Below are positions 37,475-44,980 of a stretch of 64,000 nt of DNA, piece by piece (position 1 is the first letter of the stretch; each line of letters opens with the position of its first letter). This DNA is from Chloroflexota bacterium. GTDB lineage: Bacteria; Chloroflexota; UBA11872. The translations under genes were made by a program, and so were the position numbers. The stretch covers positions 1-64,000 of the forward strand of contig JAJDVX010000010.1 in the NCBI GenBank assembly GCA_022825895.1, read 5' to 3'. The notes under the pieces are model-generated. The model had not been told where the DNA came from and ran no database searches. It worked only from the letters and a program-made list of their open reading frames with translations.

Positions 37475-37648
37475 CGCGCCGATCGTGAAGTTGAAGGTCA
37501 GCCGGTCGACGCCGCGCCGGGCGTGAAAGAACGAGCTGTCGCTCCCGCCCAACGCCGAGCCCATCCCCGTATTCCGCAACTGGATCAGAACCGCGGCAAT
37601 AACAATGATCGAAAGCACCAACTGGGCGAGTTGCAAGGGCGCATTCAT
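37427..37648 (-). CDS. secG: Preprotein translocase subunit SecG
   Basis: A 73-residue protein with two membrane helices (about 5-22 and 50-70) separated by a loop with the SecG signature NTGMGSALGGSDSSFFHARRGVDRLTF. It is the small accessory subunit of the SecYEG channel. The ATG at 37648 is 4 bases after the pdxA-like stop, so it is carried on that operon. Its last 48 bases overlap the end of the convergent nuclease gene. Confidence 0.92.
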   Translation of the reverse strand: MNAPLQLAQLVLSIIVIAAVLIQLRNTGMGSALGGSDSSFFHARRGVDRLTFNFTIGASALFFLVSILAAVLQ

Positions 37649-37652
37649 TCGG

Positions 37653-38681
37653 TCAGGCAGTCTCCGGGGCCGCCGGGCGTCCGTCGCTGACGGCCATGGT
37701 CGCGGCGATCTCGATGGCCATCTCCATACTATCCGCCCGCGCCACCCCTTGCCCGGCAATATCGAAGGCCGTGCCGTGGTCCACGCTTGTCCTGATGATG
37801 GGTAGCCCCACGGACACGTTGATGCCGTCGAAGAACCCGGCCACCTTGACCGCCACGTGCCCCTGGTCGTGATACATCGCCACCACCCCGTCGAATGCTC
37901 CGTTACGCGCCCGATTGAACACGGAATCGCCCGGCTCCGGACCAGCAACGTGGAGGCCGTCGTTCCGCGCGTCTTCAATGGCGGGCCGGATGAATGCGTC
38001 ATCCTCGTGTCCGAACAGACCGTCTTCCCCCGCGTGCGGATTGAGCCCGCAAACGGCGATTCTCGGCTCCCGGATCGCCATCCTCCGCAGCGTCTCGTCC
38101 AGCAGGCCAATCACGTGGCGCACGTTGTCCCGCGTCACGCGCTCAATGGCTTCCCGCAGCGAGACGTGGGTGCTGTTGTGAATCACCCGCAGCCCCGGCG
38201 CCACCAACAACATGCGCGCGCCGGGCGAGTCCGTCAGGTCCGCCAGCAACTCGGTGTGTCCCGCGTAGTGGAATCCGGCGGCGTTGATGGCGGCCTTGTT
38301 GATCGGAGCCGTGACGATGGCCGCCACGCGGCCGTCGAGGGCAAGTCTCGTCGCCTCGATGACGGCCTCCGCCGCGGCCGCGCCGGCGCTGGCGTCGACC
38401 ATCCCCACGGGTACGTCACTCAAGTCCCGTCCCCAGGGGTCGTAGACCTGAATCTCATCGCCCCCTTGGTCCAATGCGTCTACGTTGACGGCGGCGGTGG
38501 TGACACCCACCGCATCGGCCGCCCGTTCCATCGTCCGCAAGTCACCGACGACTACTGTGCGGCAAGCTCCCCGGATTTTCGGGTTCGCCAGCGCTTTCGC
38601 CGTGATTTCGGGACCGACACCCGCCGGATCCCCCATGGTGACGGCAATGAGCGGACGCTGGTCGGGAGATCGAGAGGTCAT
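37653..38681 (-). CDS. pdxA: PdxA-family 4-hydroxythreonate-4-phosphate dehydrogenase (PdxA/PdxA2 type)
   Basis: A 342-residue NAD-dependent dehydrogenase. It opens LIAVTMGDPAGVGPEI; the metal-binding histidines lie in FHYAGHTELLADL and MYHDQGHVAVK, and IVTAPINKAAI and GLPIIRTSVDHGTAFDIAG are family blocks. PdxA makes a B6 precursor; the PdxA2 branch oxidises threonate/erythronate 4-phosphate and is found beside DUF1537 kinases. The ATG overlaps the stop of a DUF1537 kinase by 4 bases (ATGA), so the catabolic PdxA2 role is favoured here, although a housekeeping B6 role cannot be excluded. Confidence 0.9.
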   Translation of the reverse strand: MTSRSPDQRPLIAVTMGDPAGVGPEITAKALANPKIRGACRTVVVGDLRTMERAADAVGVTTAAVNVDALDQGGDEIQVYDPWGRDLSDVPVGMVDASAGAAAAEAVIEATRLALDGRVAAIVTAPINKAAINAAGFHYAGHTELLADLTDSPGARMLLVAPGLRVIHNSTHVSLREAIERVTRDNVRHVIGLLDETLRRMAIREPRIAVCGLNPHAGEDGLFGHEDDAFIRPAIEDARNDGLHVAGPEPGDSVFNRARNGAFDGVVAMYHDQGHVAVKVAGFFDGINVSVGLPIIRTSVDHGTAFDIAGQGVARADSMEMAIEIAATMAVSDGRPAAPETA

Positions 38682-39910
38682 GCAGCTTGGCTCACCTCGG
38701 AACATAGGCGCCTGAAGGCACTGCTCAGCGCATCTGGACCTCCCATATTCCCACCCTTGGTCACCACGGATGCCACCCGGCGAGTCCCGCGCAGCGCATG
38801 CCCGCGGGGCACGCCCCACTCGATCTCCCCCATAACCTCGATCGCATCCACCTCCAGCGCGTCCAGCGCGGCGCGCGCGGTATCCCCGCCGGTGAGAATC
38901 AGGCCCGGCCGATCGACGGCGCCAACAACGGCTCTGCAAAGATCGCCGACGCACCGTAGCTGCCGCCGGCGTTCCTCGGGCCGCGGCGCCGTTCCCTCAA
39001 GCGTCGTATCGAAGATCATTAGTCGGTCGCTCGGACAGTCGGGACGCGTTTCTCGTACCGCCGAGTCGACATCCGCGTGGCTTCGGACTCGGATTCGCTG
39101 TGCCCGTCCCGCGGTGAGAGCGCGCTCAACCTGCCCCTGGGTATGCGCGCTCGGCGTGCCTACCACCGCGGCCACGAACGCCGATCGTCCCAGGTCCGCG
39201 GGCTTGGCTGACCCTGGATCGGGCTGCGCCAGGTATTCGGCGAGCCCGGCCGATCCCGCGCTGATACGCCCGCCGGCCCAAACGCGAAGCGCCGACGCGA
39301 TGTCTTGCAAGTCTTCGTCGGTCTCGACATCGGGTGCCAGGACCTCCACGCCATCGCGGCTTGCCCTGGTTAGTTCGGCTACGAGCGCCTCCCAACCTCT
39401 GCGGACAACGTCGAGCGGCAAGCACTGAGTCTTAAGGCCGCCGCTGTCCCGCAGCAGGGTTGGGATATGCGATTCCCGAACCGGAGTCAGCGGATCGCGT
39501 CCCGGCACCGCCTCCGCAACCGGCACGCCTTCCAGCCGGTGTATTCCATCGATCGTCGTGCGTCCACCCGTCGGATAGGCGGGCGCAAACACCAGCGGCC
39601 CCGATCCAACGGCCTCGCACAGCGCTCGCAACTCGGCCCCAATGTTCCCGCGCAGCAGCGAATCGGTTTTCTTGTAGATCCATCGCGATGTTCCGCCCGG
39701 CAGCGTGTAAAACGCGGCGCGCACACTCGCCGCGGCCTTGGCGGCTGACTCGTGCCTGGTCTCTGTGCTCAGGGCAACGACAGTTCCACCGGTTGGCCAG
39801 AGACCGGGACGGGTCGAAACCATGGTCTGCTGCCCGGCCTTTCGAAACTGCAGCGCCGTATCCAGCGCCCCGGTCAGGTCGTCGGCAATGACGGCCCAGC
39901 GCTCGGCCAC
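38678..39910 (-). CDS. Four-carbon acid-sugar kinase family protein (DUF1537; D-threonate kinase-like)
   Basis: A 410-residue protein with both parts of the family: the N-terminal substrate domain (AVIADDLTGALDTALQFRKAG, STETRH, YKKTDSLLRGNIGAEL) and the C-terminal ATP-binding domain (LILTGGDTARAALDALEV, GVPRGHALRG, VVTKGGNMGG). Known members (DtnK, OtnK, LtnK) phosphorylate threonate or erythronate. The GTG start directly follows the larA-like stop, and the pdxA-like gene overlaps its end. Together these suggest a pathway from a four-carbon acid to its 4-phosphate and then oxidative decarboxylation toward DHAP. Confidence 0.88.
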   Translation of the reverse strand: MAERWAVIADDLTGALDTALQFRKAGQQTMVSTRPGLWPTGGTVVALSTETRHESAAKAAASVRAAFYTLPGGTSRWIYKKTDSLLRGNIGAELRALCEAVGSGPLVFAPAYPTGGRTTIDGIHRLEGVPVAEAVPGRDPLTPVRESHIPTLLRDSGGLKTQCLPLDVVRRGWEALVAELTRASRDGVEVLAPDVETDEDLQDIASALRVWAGGRISAGSAGLAEYLAQPDPGSAKPADLGRSAFVAAVVGTPSAHTQGQVERALTAGRAQRIRVRSHADVDSAVRETRPDCPSDRLMIFDTTLEGTAPRPEERRRQLRCVGDLCRAVVGAVDRPGLILTGGDTARAALDALEVDAIEVMGEIEWGVPRGHALRGTRRVASVVTKGGNMGGPDALSSAFRRLCSEVSQAA

Positions 39911-41176
39911 TCAGGCCACCAGCGGCAGCGTGTCCGGTGCGTGCGTCAATACCCCCACCTGTGGCGTGGAGCCGCTGGTCCGCGCCAGGGCCGAAAGCGC
40001 GGTCTCCACGTCCGGCGCGGTGTCGAACCCCAGCGCATCTGCCTCGTGCCGAGCGATTCCGTCCGATACCAGCACCACGCGCGCGTATTCCCGCACCCTG
40101 GCCCAGGCAACGGCCAGCGAAGCGGCCACGCGATCGTCGATCTCGTTGCGCTCGTAGCGTCGCAGCAACGCATCCGCCGGCTGCGCGGTGTAGTCCAGCA
40201 TGTCGGGGTGCGTCACGGCGACGCCTTCAGGGCACGGCGTCACCACGATGATCGTCCCGCCCGGCCGCACCATCAGCATCGCCGGATACAGGCTCTTATG
40301 CGCCTGCCAGAACTCGATGTCGCACGGATGCGACCCGGCCACCACTGCGTCCAGACCGGCGGGCGCGCGAACGCCGTAAATCCGCCGGGCGTCTTCGACC
40401 GTCCGTCGATATGTCGGCCGCGTGGCGCCGAATCGAGCGGTCACAATCCGCCCGTCGGCATTGAGGGTCACGTTCAACACGTGCCGCATGCCGCAGCGCT
40501 CGGCAATTAGCTCCATCTCGGCGCGTACCGGCGTATCCACTCGCCCCAGCAGCGGCGTCCTCGCCCGGGCGCTGAACATGTGCGTGGCCGCCGTGGTTGC
40601 CGCGCCCGAGACTCCCGGCTGCACGATCTTGGCGCCCGCCGAGAATCCGGCAATGTGATGAGGCACCACGGCGCCGGTCCCAATCACGATGTCGGCCTCG
40701 AACAGGTGCTCGTTCACCTCGACCGGCGTCCCGCTCGGCGTCACACCCAGGTCGCGCAAAGGCGCCGTGCGGTGGTCGTGCTGCGTCACCCGCACTCGCG
40801 CCAGCACCTCGTCCCCGACCTTCTGACTGACTTCGGCGTCCGTCATCGGCCGGTGCGTGCCCAGCGCGATCATCACCAGGATGTCGTCCGCCGCGATTCC
40901 CGCCGTCTCCAGGTCGTCCAGGATTGGTGGCAGCAGCAGGTCCGCCGGCGTCTCCCGCGTGATGTCGTCAATGAGAACAAGGGCGCGCGATTTGCCGCGC
41001 GCCGCCTGGAGCAGCGACTCAGACCCGATTGGGTTGTCCAGCGCTTCTCGAATCAGCGCTCGGGGATTGCGCGCCGGCGGTATGGCTCTGGGCGCGTAGA
41101 CACCCGAAACTTCAACGCCCATGCCGCGAACGGCAAGCGTCTCATCGCCGTACGGCAGGTCGAATCTGCGGATCAT
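39911..41176 (-). CDS. larA: LarA-like nickel-pincer lactate racemase-family protein
   Basis: A 421-residue LarA homologue (DUF2088). Residues that hold and use the nickel-pincer cofactor are in place: H108 in ALGTHRP, H173/H174 in VPHHIAGFSAGAK, K183, which would bear the cofactor, and H199 in ATHMFS. These numbers nearly match the Lactobacillus enzyme. LarA homologues racemise or epimerise various 2-hydroxy acids. The cofactor genes larB, larC and larE are not in the window. Next to a DUF1537 kinase and a pdxA-like gene, its likely substrate is a four-carbon hydroxy acid; this is inference. Confidence 0.85.
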   Translation of the reverse strand: MIRRFDLPYGDETLAVRGMGVEVSGVYAPRAIPPARNPRALIREALDNPIGSESLLQAARGKSRALVLIDDITRETPADLLLPPILDDLETAGIAADDILVMIALGTHRPMTDAEVSQKVGDEVLARVRVTQHDHRTAPLRDLGVTPSGTPVEVNEHLFEADIVIGTGAVVPHHIAGFSAGAKIVQPGVSGAATTAATHMFSARARTPLLGRVDTPVRAEMELIAERCGMRHVLNVTLNADGRIVTARFGATRPTYRRTVEDARRIYGVRAPAGLDAVVAGSHPCDIEFWQAHKSLYPAMLMVRPGGTIIVVTPCPEGVAVTHPDMLDYTAQPADALLRRYERNEIDDRVAASLAVAWARVREYARVVLVSDGIARHEADALGFDTAPDVETALSALARTSGSTPQVGVLTHAPDTLPLVA

Positions 41177-41198
41177 GCCGCTAGCACCGATGGGCCCG

Positions 41199-42023
41199 TT
41201 AGGCGGCCACCACCGGATTGCTCAGCACCCCCACGCCTTCCACTTCGATCTCAATCACGTCGCCCGGCGACAGCGCCGACGGCCCCGCGCACGTGCCCGT
41301 GTAAATGCAGTCGCCGGGCTTGAGTGTCACGCCCTGCGACGTGTAGGCAATCAGGGCGGCCACGCCAAATAGCAGGTCGTCCGTGTTGCTGTGTTGCTTC
41401 ACCTCGCCATTGAGCCGGGCCATGATTTCGAGGTTGGTCGGGTCGAGATCGGTGGCGATGCACGGCCCCAGCGGCGCAAATGAATCCATGCCCTTGCTCA
41501 TCAGCAGCACGCCCGTGGCCATTTCCTTGACCTGCAGGCCGCGCGCGCTGACGTCGTTGCCGCAGCTATAGCCCAGCACGTAGTCCAGGGCCTCGTCCTC
41601 GGACACGTTTCGGCAGGTCTTCCCGATCACCGCCACGAGCTCGGCCTCGTAGTGCACCTCGCCGAACGGATCCTTCTGCAGGTCCGGGTCGTTCATCGAC
41701 TGCGTAAAGTTCGCCGCGTCTGGCAGCACGATGGGCGCGCCGGGGCCGGTAATGGCCGAGTTCGGCTTCATGAAGAGCATCGGGAACTTCGGAATGGCGT
41801 CTTCGTCGTGGCCTTCCAGGATGTGCGCCAAGTAGTTGGCCCCAACGGCGATCACGTTGCCGGGATCCACCGGCGCCAGCAATTCCAGGTCGTCCACCGT
41901 GCCGACCTGCGCCCCGACCTCGTAGTCGCCGAACATGTCGCCGCTGACGGCGTAAACGGCGCCTGACTCCTTCAGGGAGCCCAGGGCCGGCCCGGATTCA
42001 GTCGCGTAACGAACGAATTTCAT
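41199..42023 (-). CDS. Fumarylacetoacetate hydrolase (FAH)-family protein
   Basis: A 274-residue FAH-fold enzyme. The metal ligands are visible: E-x-E in VHYEAELVAVIGK and the aspartate in GYSCGNDVSARGLQ. The C-terminal LKPGDCIYTGTCAGPSALSPGDVIEIEVEGVG is the family block, with TGTCAG in place of the usual TGTPAG. Members hydrolyse, decarboxylate or hydrate 2-keto acids. It is 22 bases upstream of the larA-like gene and probably supplies a keto-acid step of the same pathway. Confidence 0.88.
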   Translation of the reverse strand: MKFVRYATESGPALGSLKESGAVYAVSGDMFGDYEVGAQVGTVDDLELLAPVDPGNVIAVGANYLAHILEGHDEDAIPKFPMLFMKPNSAITGPGAPIVLPDAANFTQSMNDPDLQKDPFGEVHYEAELVAVIGKTCRNVSEDEALDYVLGYSCGNDVSARGLQVKEMATGVLLMSKGMDSFAPLGPCIATDLDPTNLEIMARLNGEVKQHSNTDDLLFGVAALIAYTSQGVTLKPGDCIYTGTCAGPSALSPGDVIEIEVEGVGVLSNPVVAA

Positions 42024-42083
42024 GCCCAGTGTCCGTCGTGTGGTGCGCGTGTTGGCCCGAAGGCTAGCACTACGTGCCCGCGA

Positions 42084-42860
42084 TTAGAGGCCAAAGAACC
42101 GCACCAGTTCTGCTCGCAATTCGTCGGGCGCTTCCAGGCTTGGCCAGTGCCCGACGCCCGGCGTCGAAACCACCTCGGCGCCGGAAAGTCGGGCGGCCAG
42201 GATCTGCAGGTCGCTCTCGCTTACCAGGGGGTCAGCGGAGCCGCGTACCAGGAGCGTGGGCGCTTCGATCTCGCCGGCCTCCTCAAGCAACACCCGTCGA
42301 GCGCTGCTGGCGAGACAGCCGGATATCACGTCTGCGTCCACCTCGGCCGCGGCGTCGCGCATGGCGTCAAAGTGCGCCTCGGCCAGGTCCTCAACAAGGC
42401 CTGCGCGAAGCCAGTCCTCGGCCGTGCCGGCATCCCATCCAGCGTCGGTGATCCTGTTCCGCCGCCCCAATGTTGCCGCCGGATTGTTGTCGAATCCGGC
42501 GGTCGAAACGAGCGCCAGCTTTGTCACATGGCTCGGAAAGCGCGCGGCAAAAGCAAGGGCCGCCAACCCACCGTAGGCGTGTCCCACGATTGCCAGGGGC
42601 TCAGTCTGACCCTGCGCGTGCAGCACGCGATGCACCAGGGTTGCCGCGTCGTCGACCGAGCCTGTCGCACTCCCGCGTTCACTCTTGCCGAAACCGGGAA
42701 GGTCCAGCACATACGCGCGGCACGTGTCGGCCAATCCCTGGGTGACCAGGTCCCACGCGGCCCCGCCCGGCCCAACGCCGTGGATGAACAGGACCGTGGT
42801 GCTGCCGCTACCTCGCACGTCCAGTGAAACGCTGCGGTTGTCAACGCTGACCAACGGCAT
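42084..42860 (-). CDS. Alpha/beta-hydrolase-fold protein lacking the nucleophile serine
   Basis: A 258-residue alpha/beta-hydrolase fold. The oxyanion region FIHGVGPGGAAW, acid D210 (RGSADPLV) and H238 (GVGHWPSLEAPDE) are normal, but the nucleophile elbow reads GHAYGG, with A95 where the serine (GHSYGG) is expected; the codon is GCC. RutD-type proteins also carry alanine there, so this may be an accessory or carbamate-like hydrolase rather than an esterase, or non-catalytic. The ATG at 42860 lies 4 bases after the hpt stop, so it is in the hpt-larA-secG transcript. Confidence 0.85.
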   Translation of the reverse strand: MPLVSVDNRSVSLDVRGSGSTTVLFIHGVGPGGAAWDLVTQGLADTCRAYVLDLPGFGKSERGSATGSVDDAATLVHRVLHAQGQTEPLAIVGHAYGGLAALAFAARFPSHVTKLALVSTAGFDNNPAATLGRRNRITDAGWDAGTAEDWLRAGLVEDLAEAHFDAMRDAAAEVDADVISGCLASSARRVLLEEAGEIEAPTLLVRGSADPLVSESDLQILAARLSGAEVVSTPGVGHWPSLEAPDELRAELVRFFGL

Positions 42861-42864
42861 TGGG

Positions 42865-43437
42865 CTATGACTCGCTTTTCCAATCCAGGGCGTCGGCGTT
42901 CGCAATATACGGCAGCCCGCGAAAACGCCCTTCCAGGTCGAGCCCGTAGCCAACCACGAATATGTCCTCGATCTCAAAACCAATCCATCGCGGCTTGACG
43001 TCAACTACGCGTCGCGAAGGCTTGTCCAGCAGCGTCACTACCTCGATCGAACTCGGCCCTCTGGACTCCAGCAGCTCCCGCGCGGCCGCCGCCGTCCGGC
43101 CGGTATCCACGATGTCCTCCACGATCAGCACGTCCCGCCCGGCAATGTCGCAACCCAGGTCCTTCACCACCTGCACTTCGCCGCTTGACTCACGACCGTC
43201 ATAGGAGGCCAGCGCCAGCGACTCCACCTGGTGCGCCGTGCTCAGGGCGCGCGTCAGATCGGCGGCAAAGATAAACGCCCCGTGCAGCACCAGTACCAAC
43301 ACCGGCTCGCGACCTGCGTAAACCGCCGAGATTTCCGCGCCAAGCTCGCCAACGCGCTCTGAAATGTCGTCGGCGGAAATCACCTCCGGCAGCCGCACGC
43401 CGGACACAGCGCCCGTCGATGCTTCGGCGACAGTCAT
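42865..43437 (-). CDS. hpt: Hypoxanthine phosphoribosyltransferase
   Basis: A 190-residue PRTase that converts hypoxanthine/guanine and PRPP to IMP/GMP. The PRPP motif VLIVEDIVDTGRTAAAA, VLVLHGAFIFAADLTR, LLDKPSRR and the C-terminal FVVGYGLD are diagnostic. The ATG at 43437 gives the normal length; the longer open frame upstream overlaps the divergent mug gene. First gene of the minus-strand operon, with a 62-base divergent promoter region to mug. Confidence 0.93.
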   Translation of the reverse strand: MTVAEASTGAVSGVRLPEVISADDISERVGELGAEISAVYAGREPVLVLVLHGAFIFAADLTRALSTAHQVESLALASYDGRESSGEVQVVKDLGCDIAGRDVLIVEDIVDTGRTAAAARELLESRGPSSIEVVTLLDKPSRRVVDVKPRWIGFEIEDIFVVGYGLDLEGRFRGLPYIANADALDWKSES

Positions 43438-43499
43438 GCGATCCGGAGGCGCCTCGGTAATTTGCAAACCGTCTGGTTCAATAGCGATCTGCAAAAAGT

Positions 43500-44105
43500 G
43501 TGCGGAGTCTTGCCGTGGTACCGCAAACGCCCTGCCAGGGCCCAGCCGGCGAATGCGCGAAACCTCGCACCACGCTGCCCGACTACCTTGCACCCGGACT
43601 CGACATCCTGATCGTCGGCATCAATCCCGGCGCTTCTTCCGTTCGGGCTGGCCACTACTACGCCGGGCCCGGCAATCGCTTCTGGAACGCCGCCAACCGG
43701 GCCGGCCTGTTCGGCGAGCCCTTGTGGCCTGAAACGGACGCCCGCGTCCTGAACTTCGGCATCGGACTCACCGTTGTTGTGAAGCGCCCGACCCCTACGG
43801 CCAGGGACCTTCGAGCCGCCGACTACCGCCGTTGGGCGCCGGTGCTCACGGAGAAGATCAAGCGCTTCCGGCCCCGCATCGTCTGCTTTCAGGGCATTGG
43901 CGGCTACCGCAGCTACCTCAAGTACGGCGAAGGCCGTCCTGCACCGCCGCGCCTGAGGCCGGGCTGCCAGCCTCGCCCGCTGGAATCCTCAGTGGTATTC
44001 CTTGCTCCCAGCCCCAGCGGCCTGAACACGCGCTACTCGCTTAAAGACCTCGTCGGCTGCTACCGACAGCTCCGAGCATTGCGAGACGAGCTCAGCTGCG
44101 CGTAA
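43500..44105 (+). CDS. mug: G/U mismatch-specific DNA glycosylase (Mug)
   Basis: Up to 201 residues. The active-site block is ILIVGINPGASSVRAGHYYAGPGNRFW, followed by NFGIGLTVVVKRPT and the C-terminal LAPSPSGLN, matching Mug/TDG enzymes that remove uracil or thymine opposite guanine. The asparagine in GINPG that activates water is present. GTG at 43500 is the longest start; GTG at 43515 is also possible. The region overlaps long antisense frames from hpt, which are not genes. Confidence 0.9.
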   Translation: MRSLAVVPQTPCQGPAGECAKPRTTLPDYLAPGLDILIVGINPGASSVRAGHYYAGPGNRFWNAANRAGLFGEPLWPETDARVLNFGIGLTVVVKRPTPTARDLRAADYRRWAPVLTEKIKRFRPRIVCFQGIGGYRSYLKYGEGRPAPPRLRPGCQPRPLESSVVFLAPSPSGLNTRYSLKDLVGCYRQLRALRDELSCA

Positions 44106-44130
44106 GCAACGCCCCCGCCCTGCGCGCCGT

Positions 44131-44445
44131 CTAGCCGCCGCCGACCCCCGCGGTCCGCTTCAGATCGTCCAGCGCTCGCCGCGCCTGCTCCAGCGTGGAT
44201 CGCGCCGCCGCCCGCCCGCGGTGGTATTGGATGATCGGCGGCAGCACACGCGTCTCGATAATCGAGTCAACACGCTTGTTGGTCCGCTCCATCTTCGCGG
44301 CGCTCCGCCGCAGGCCGCGCCGCACGTTCACCGTGGCTTCCACGATGGCGATGGCCCCCAAAACTCCGGCCACGAACGCCGCCAGCCCAATGATCAGCCC
44401 CTGGACGACCAGGACGATGATCGCGATATCGCGCGCGGCTTCCAT
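44131..44445 (-). CDS. Small membrane-anchored coiled-coil protein
   Basis: 104 residues: an N-terminal membrane helix (about 7-38), then a charged, helical cytoplasmic tail (RRGLRRSAAKMERTNKRVDSIIETRV). I do not recognise a family; the form resembles DUF948-type proteins. The ATG overlaps the upstream stop (ATGA), placing it last in the DUF58/transglutaminase operon. Confidence 0.65.
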   Translation of the reverse strand: MEAARDIAIIVLVVQGLIIGLAAFVAGVLGAIAIVEATVNVRRGLRRSAAKMERTNKRVDSIIETRVLPPIIQYHRGRAAARSTLEQARRALDDLKRTAGVGGG

Positions 44446-44693
44446 CAGGACCGGCTGCCGCGTCGCCGACTGCGTCGGCGCCGACGCCCGCGCGAGCGTT
44501 GGGAACGACGGCGCACCGTCGCTTCAGCCTCCCTGGCCGCCTCTTCCGCCGCGTTGCGGATGGCGCTCAACCGTTCCGGCAGCGTGTCCATGATCTTCTG
44601 CGCCTGCTGAGGCGCGGCAATCGTGCCTATCGCTCCCCCAACAAAAAACCCGGCGGCTGCGCCAATGATGATCCAGGCCATGTGCGATTCCAC
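44445..44693 (-). CDS. YtxH-like small membrane protein
   Basis: 82 residues: glycine-rich membrane segment AWIIIGAAAGFFVGGAIGTIAAP, then an amphipathic helix and a strongly arginine-rich C-terminus. The single helix followed by an AP and helix is the YtxH pattern. GTG at 44693 directly follows the previous stop; ATG at 44681 is the alternative. It overlaps the next gene by one base. Confidence 0.65.
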   Translation of the reverse strand: MESHMAWIIIGAAAGFFVGGAIGTIAAPQQAQKIMDTLPERLSAIRNAAEEAAREAEATVRRRSQRSRGRRRRRSRRRGSRS

Positions 44694-44978
44694 TCATCTC
44701 CACCAGCGCAGCGCCATCTGCAGAACCCGGCGAAACTTCCTGAGGGCGCCCGAAGTCGAACTCGTACCGTCCTTCACCACGTCACTCACAAGTTCCGTGG
44801 TGTCTTTCACGGTGTCCACCGTCTCCCGGGCCGACTGAATGATCGGTGTGACATCGGTCCGGATTGCTGCCAGCAGACGCCACACCAGCATCCCGGTAAT
44901 CAGGATGACGATCGTCGTAACCAGCGCCACCGCCGCCAGCACCACCACCGCGATGTCGCGAACGCCTGCCAGGTCCAC
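44694..44978 (-). CDS. DUF948-like small membrane protein
   Basis: 94 residues with one N-terminal membrane helix (about 8-37) and a following amphipathic region (TDVTPIIQSARETVDTVKDTTELVSDVV) that looks like a coiled coil, as in DUF948 proteins. GTG start at 44978, 2 bases after the transglutaminase stop, so it is in the same operon. Function unknown, probably envelope-associated. Confidence 0.65.
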   Translation of the reverse strand: MDLAGVRDIAVVVLAAVALVTTIVILITGMLVWRLLAAIRTDVTPIIQSARETVDTVKDTTELVSDVVKDGTSSTSGALRKFRRVLQMALRWWR

Positions 44979-44980
44979 GC

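Noticed and set aside
37857..39428. A 523-codon plus-strand frame over pdxA and the DUF1537 kinase
   Set aside because: No domains, and both minus-strand genes are strongly supported by catalytic motifs and start/stop overlaps.
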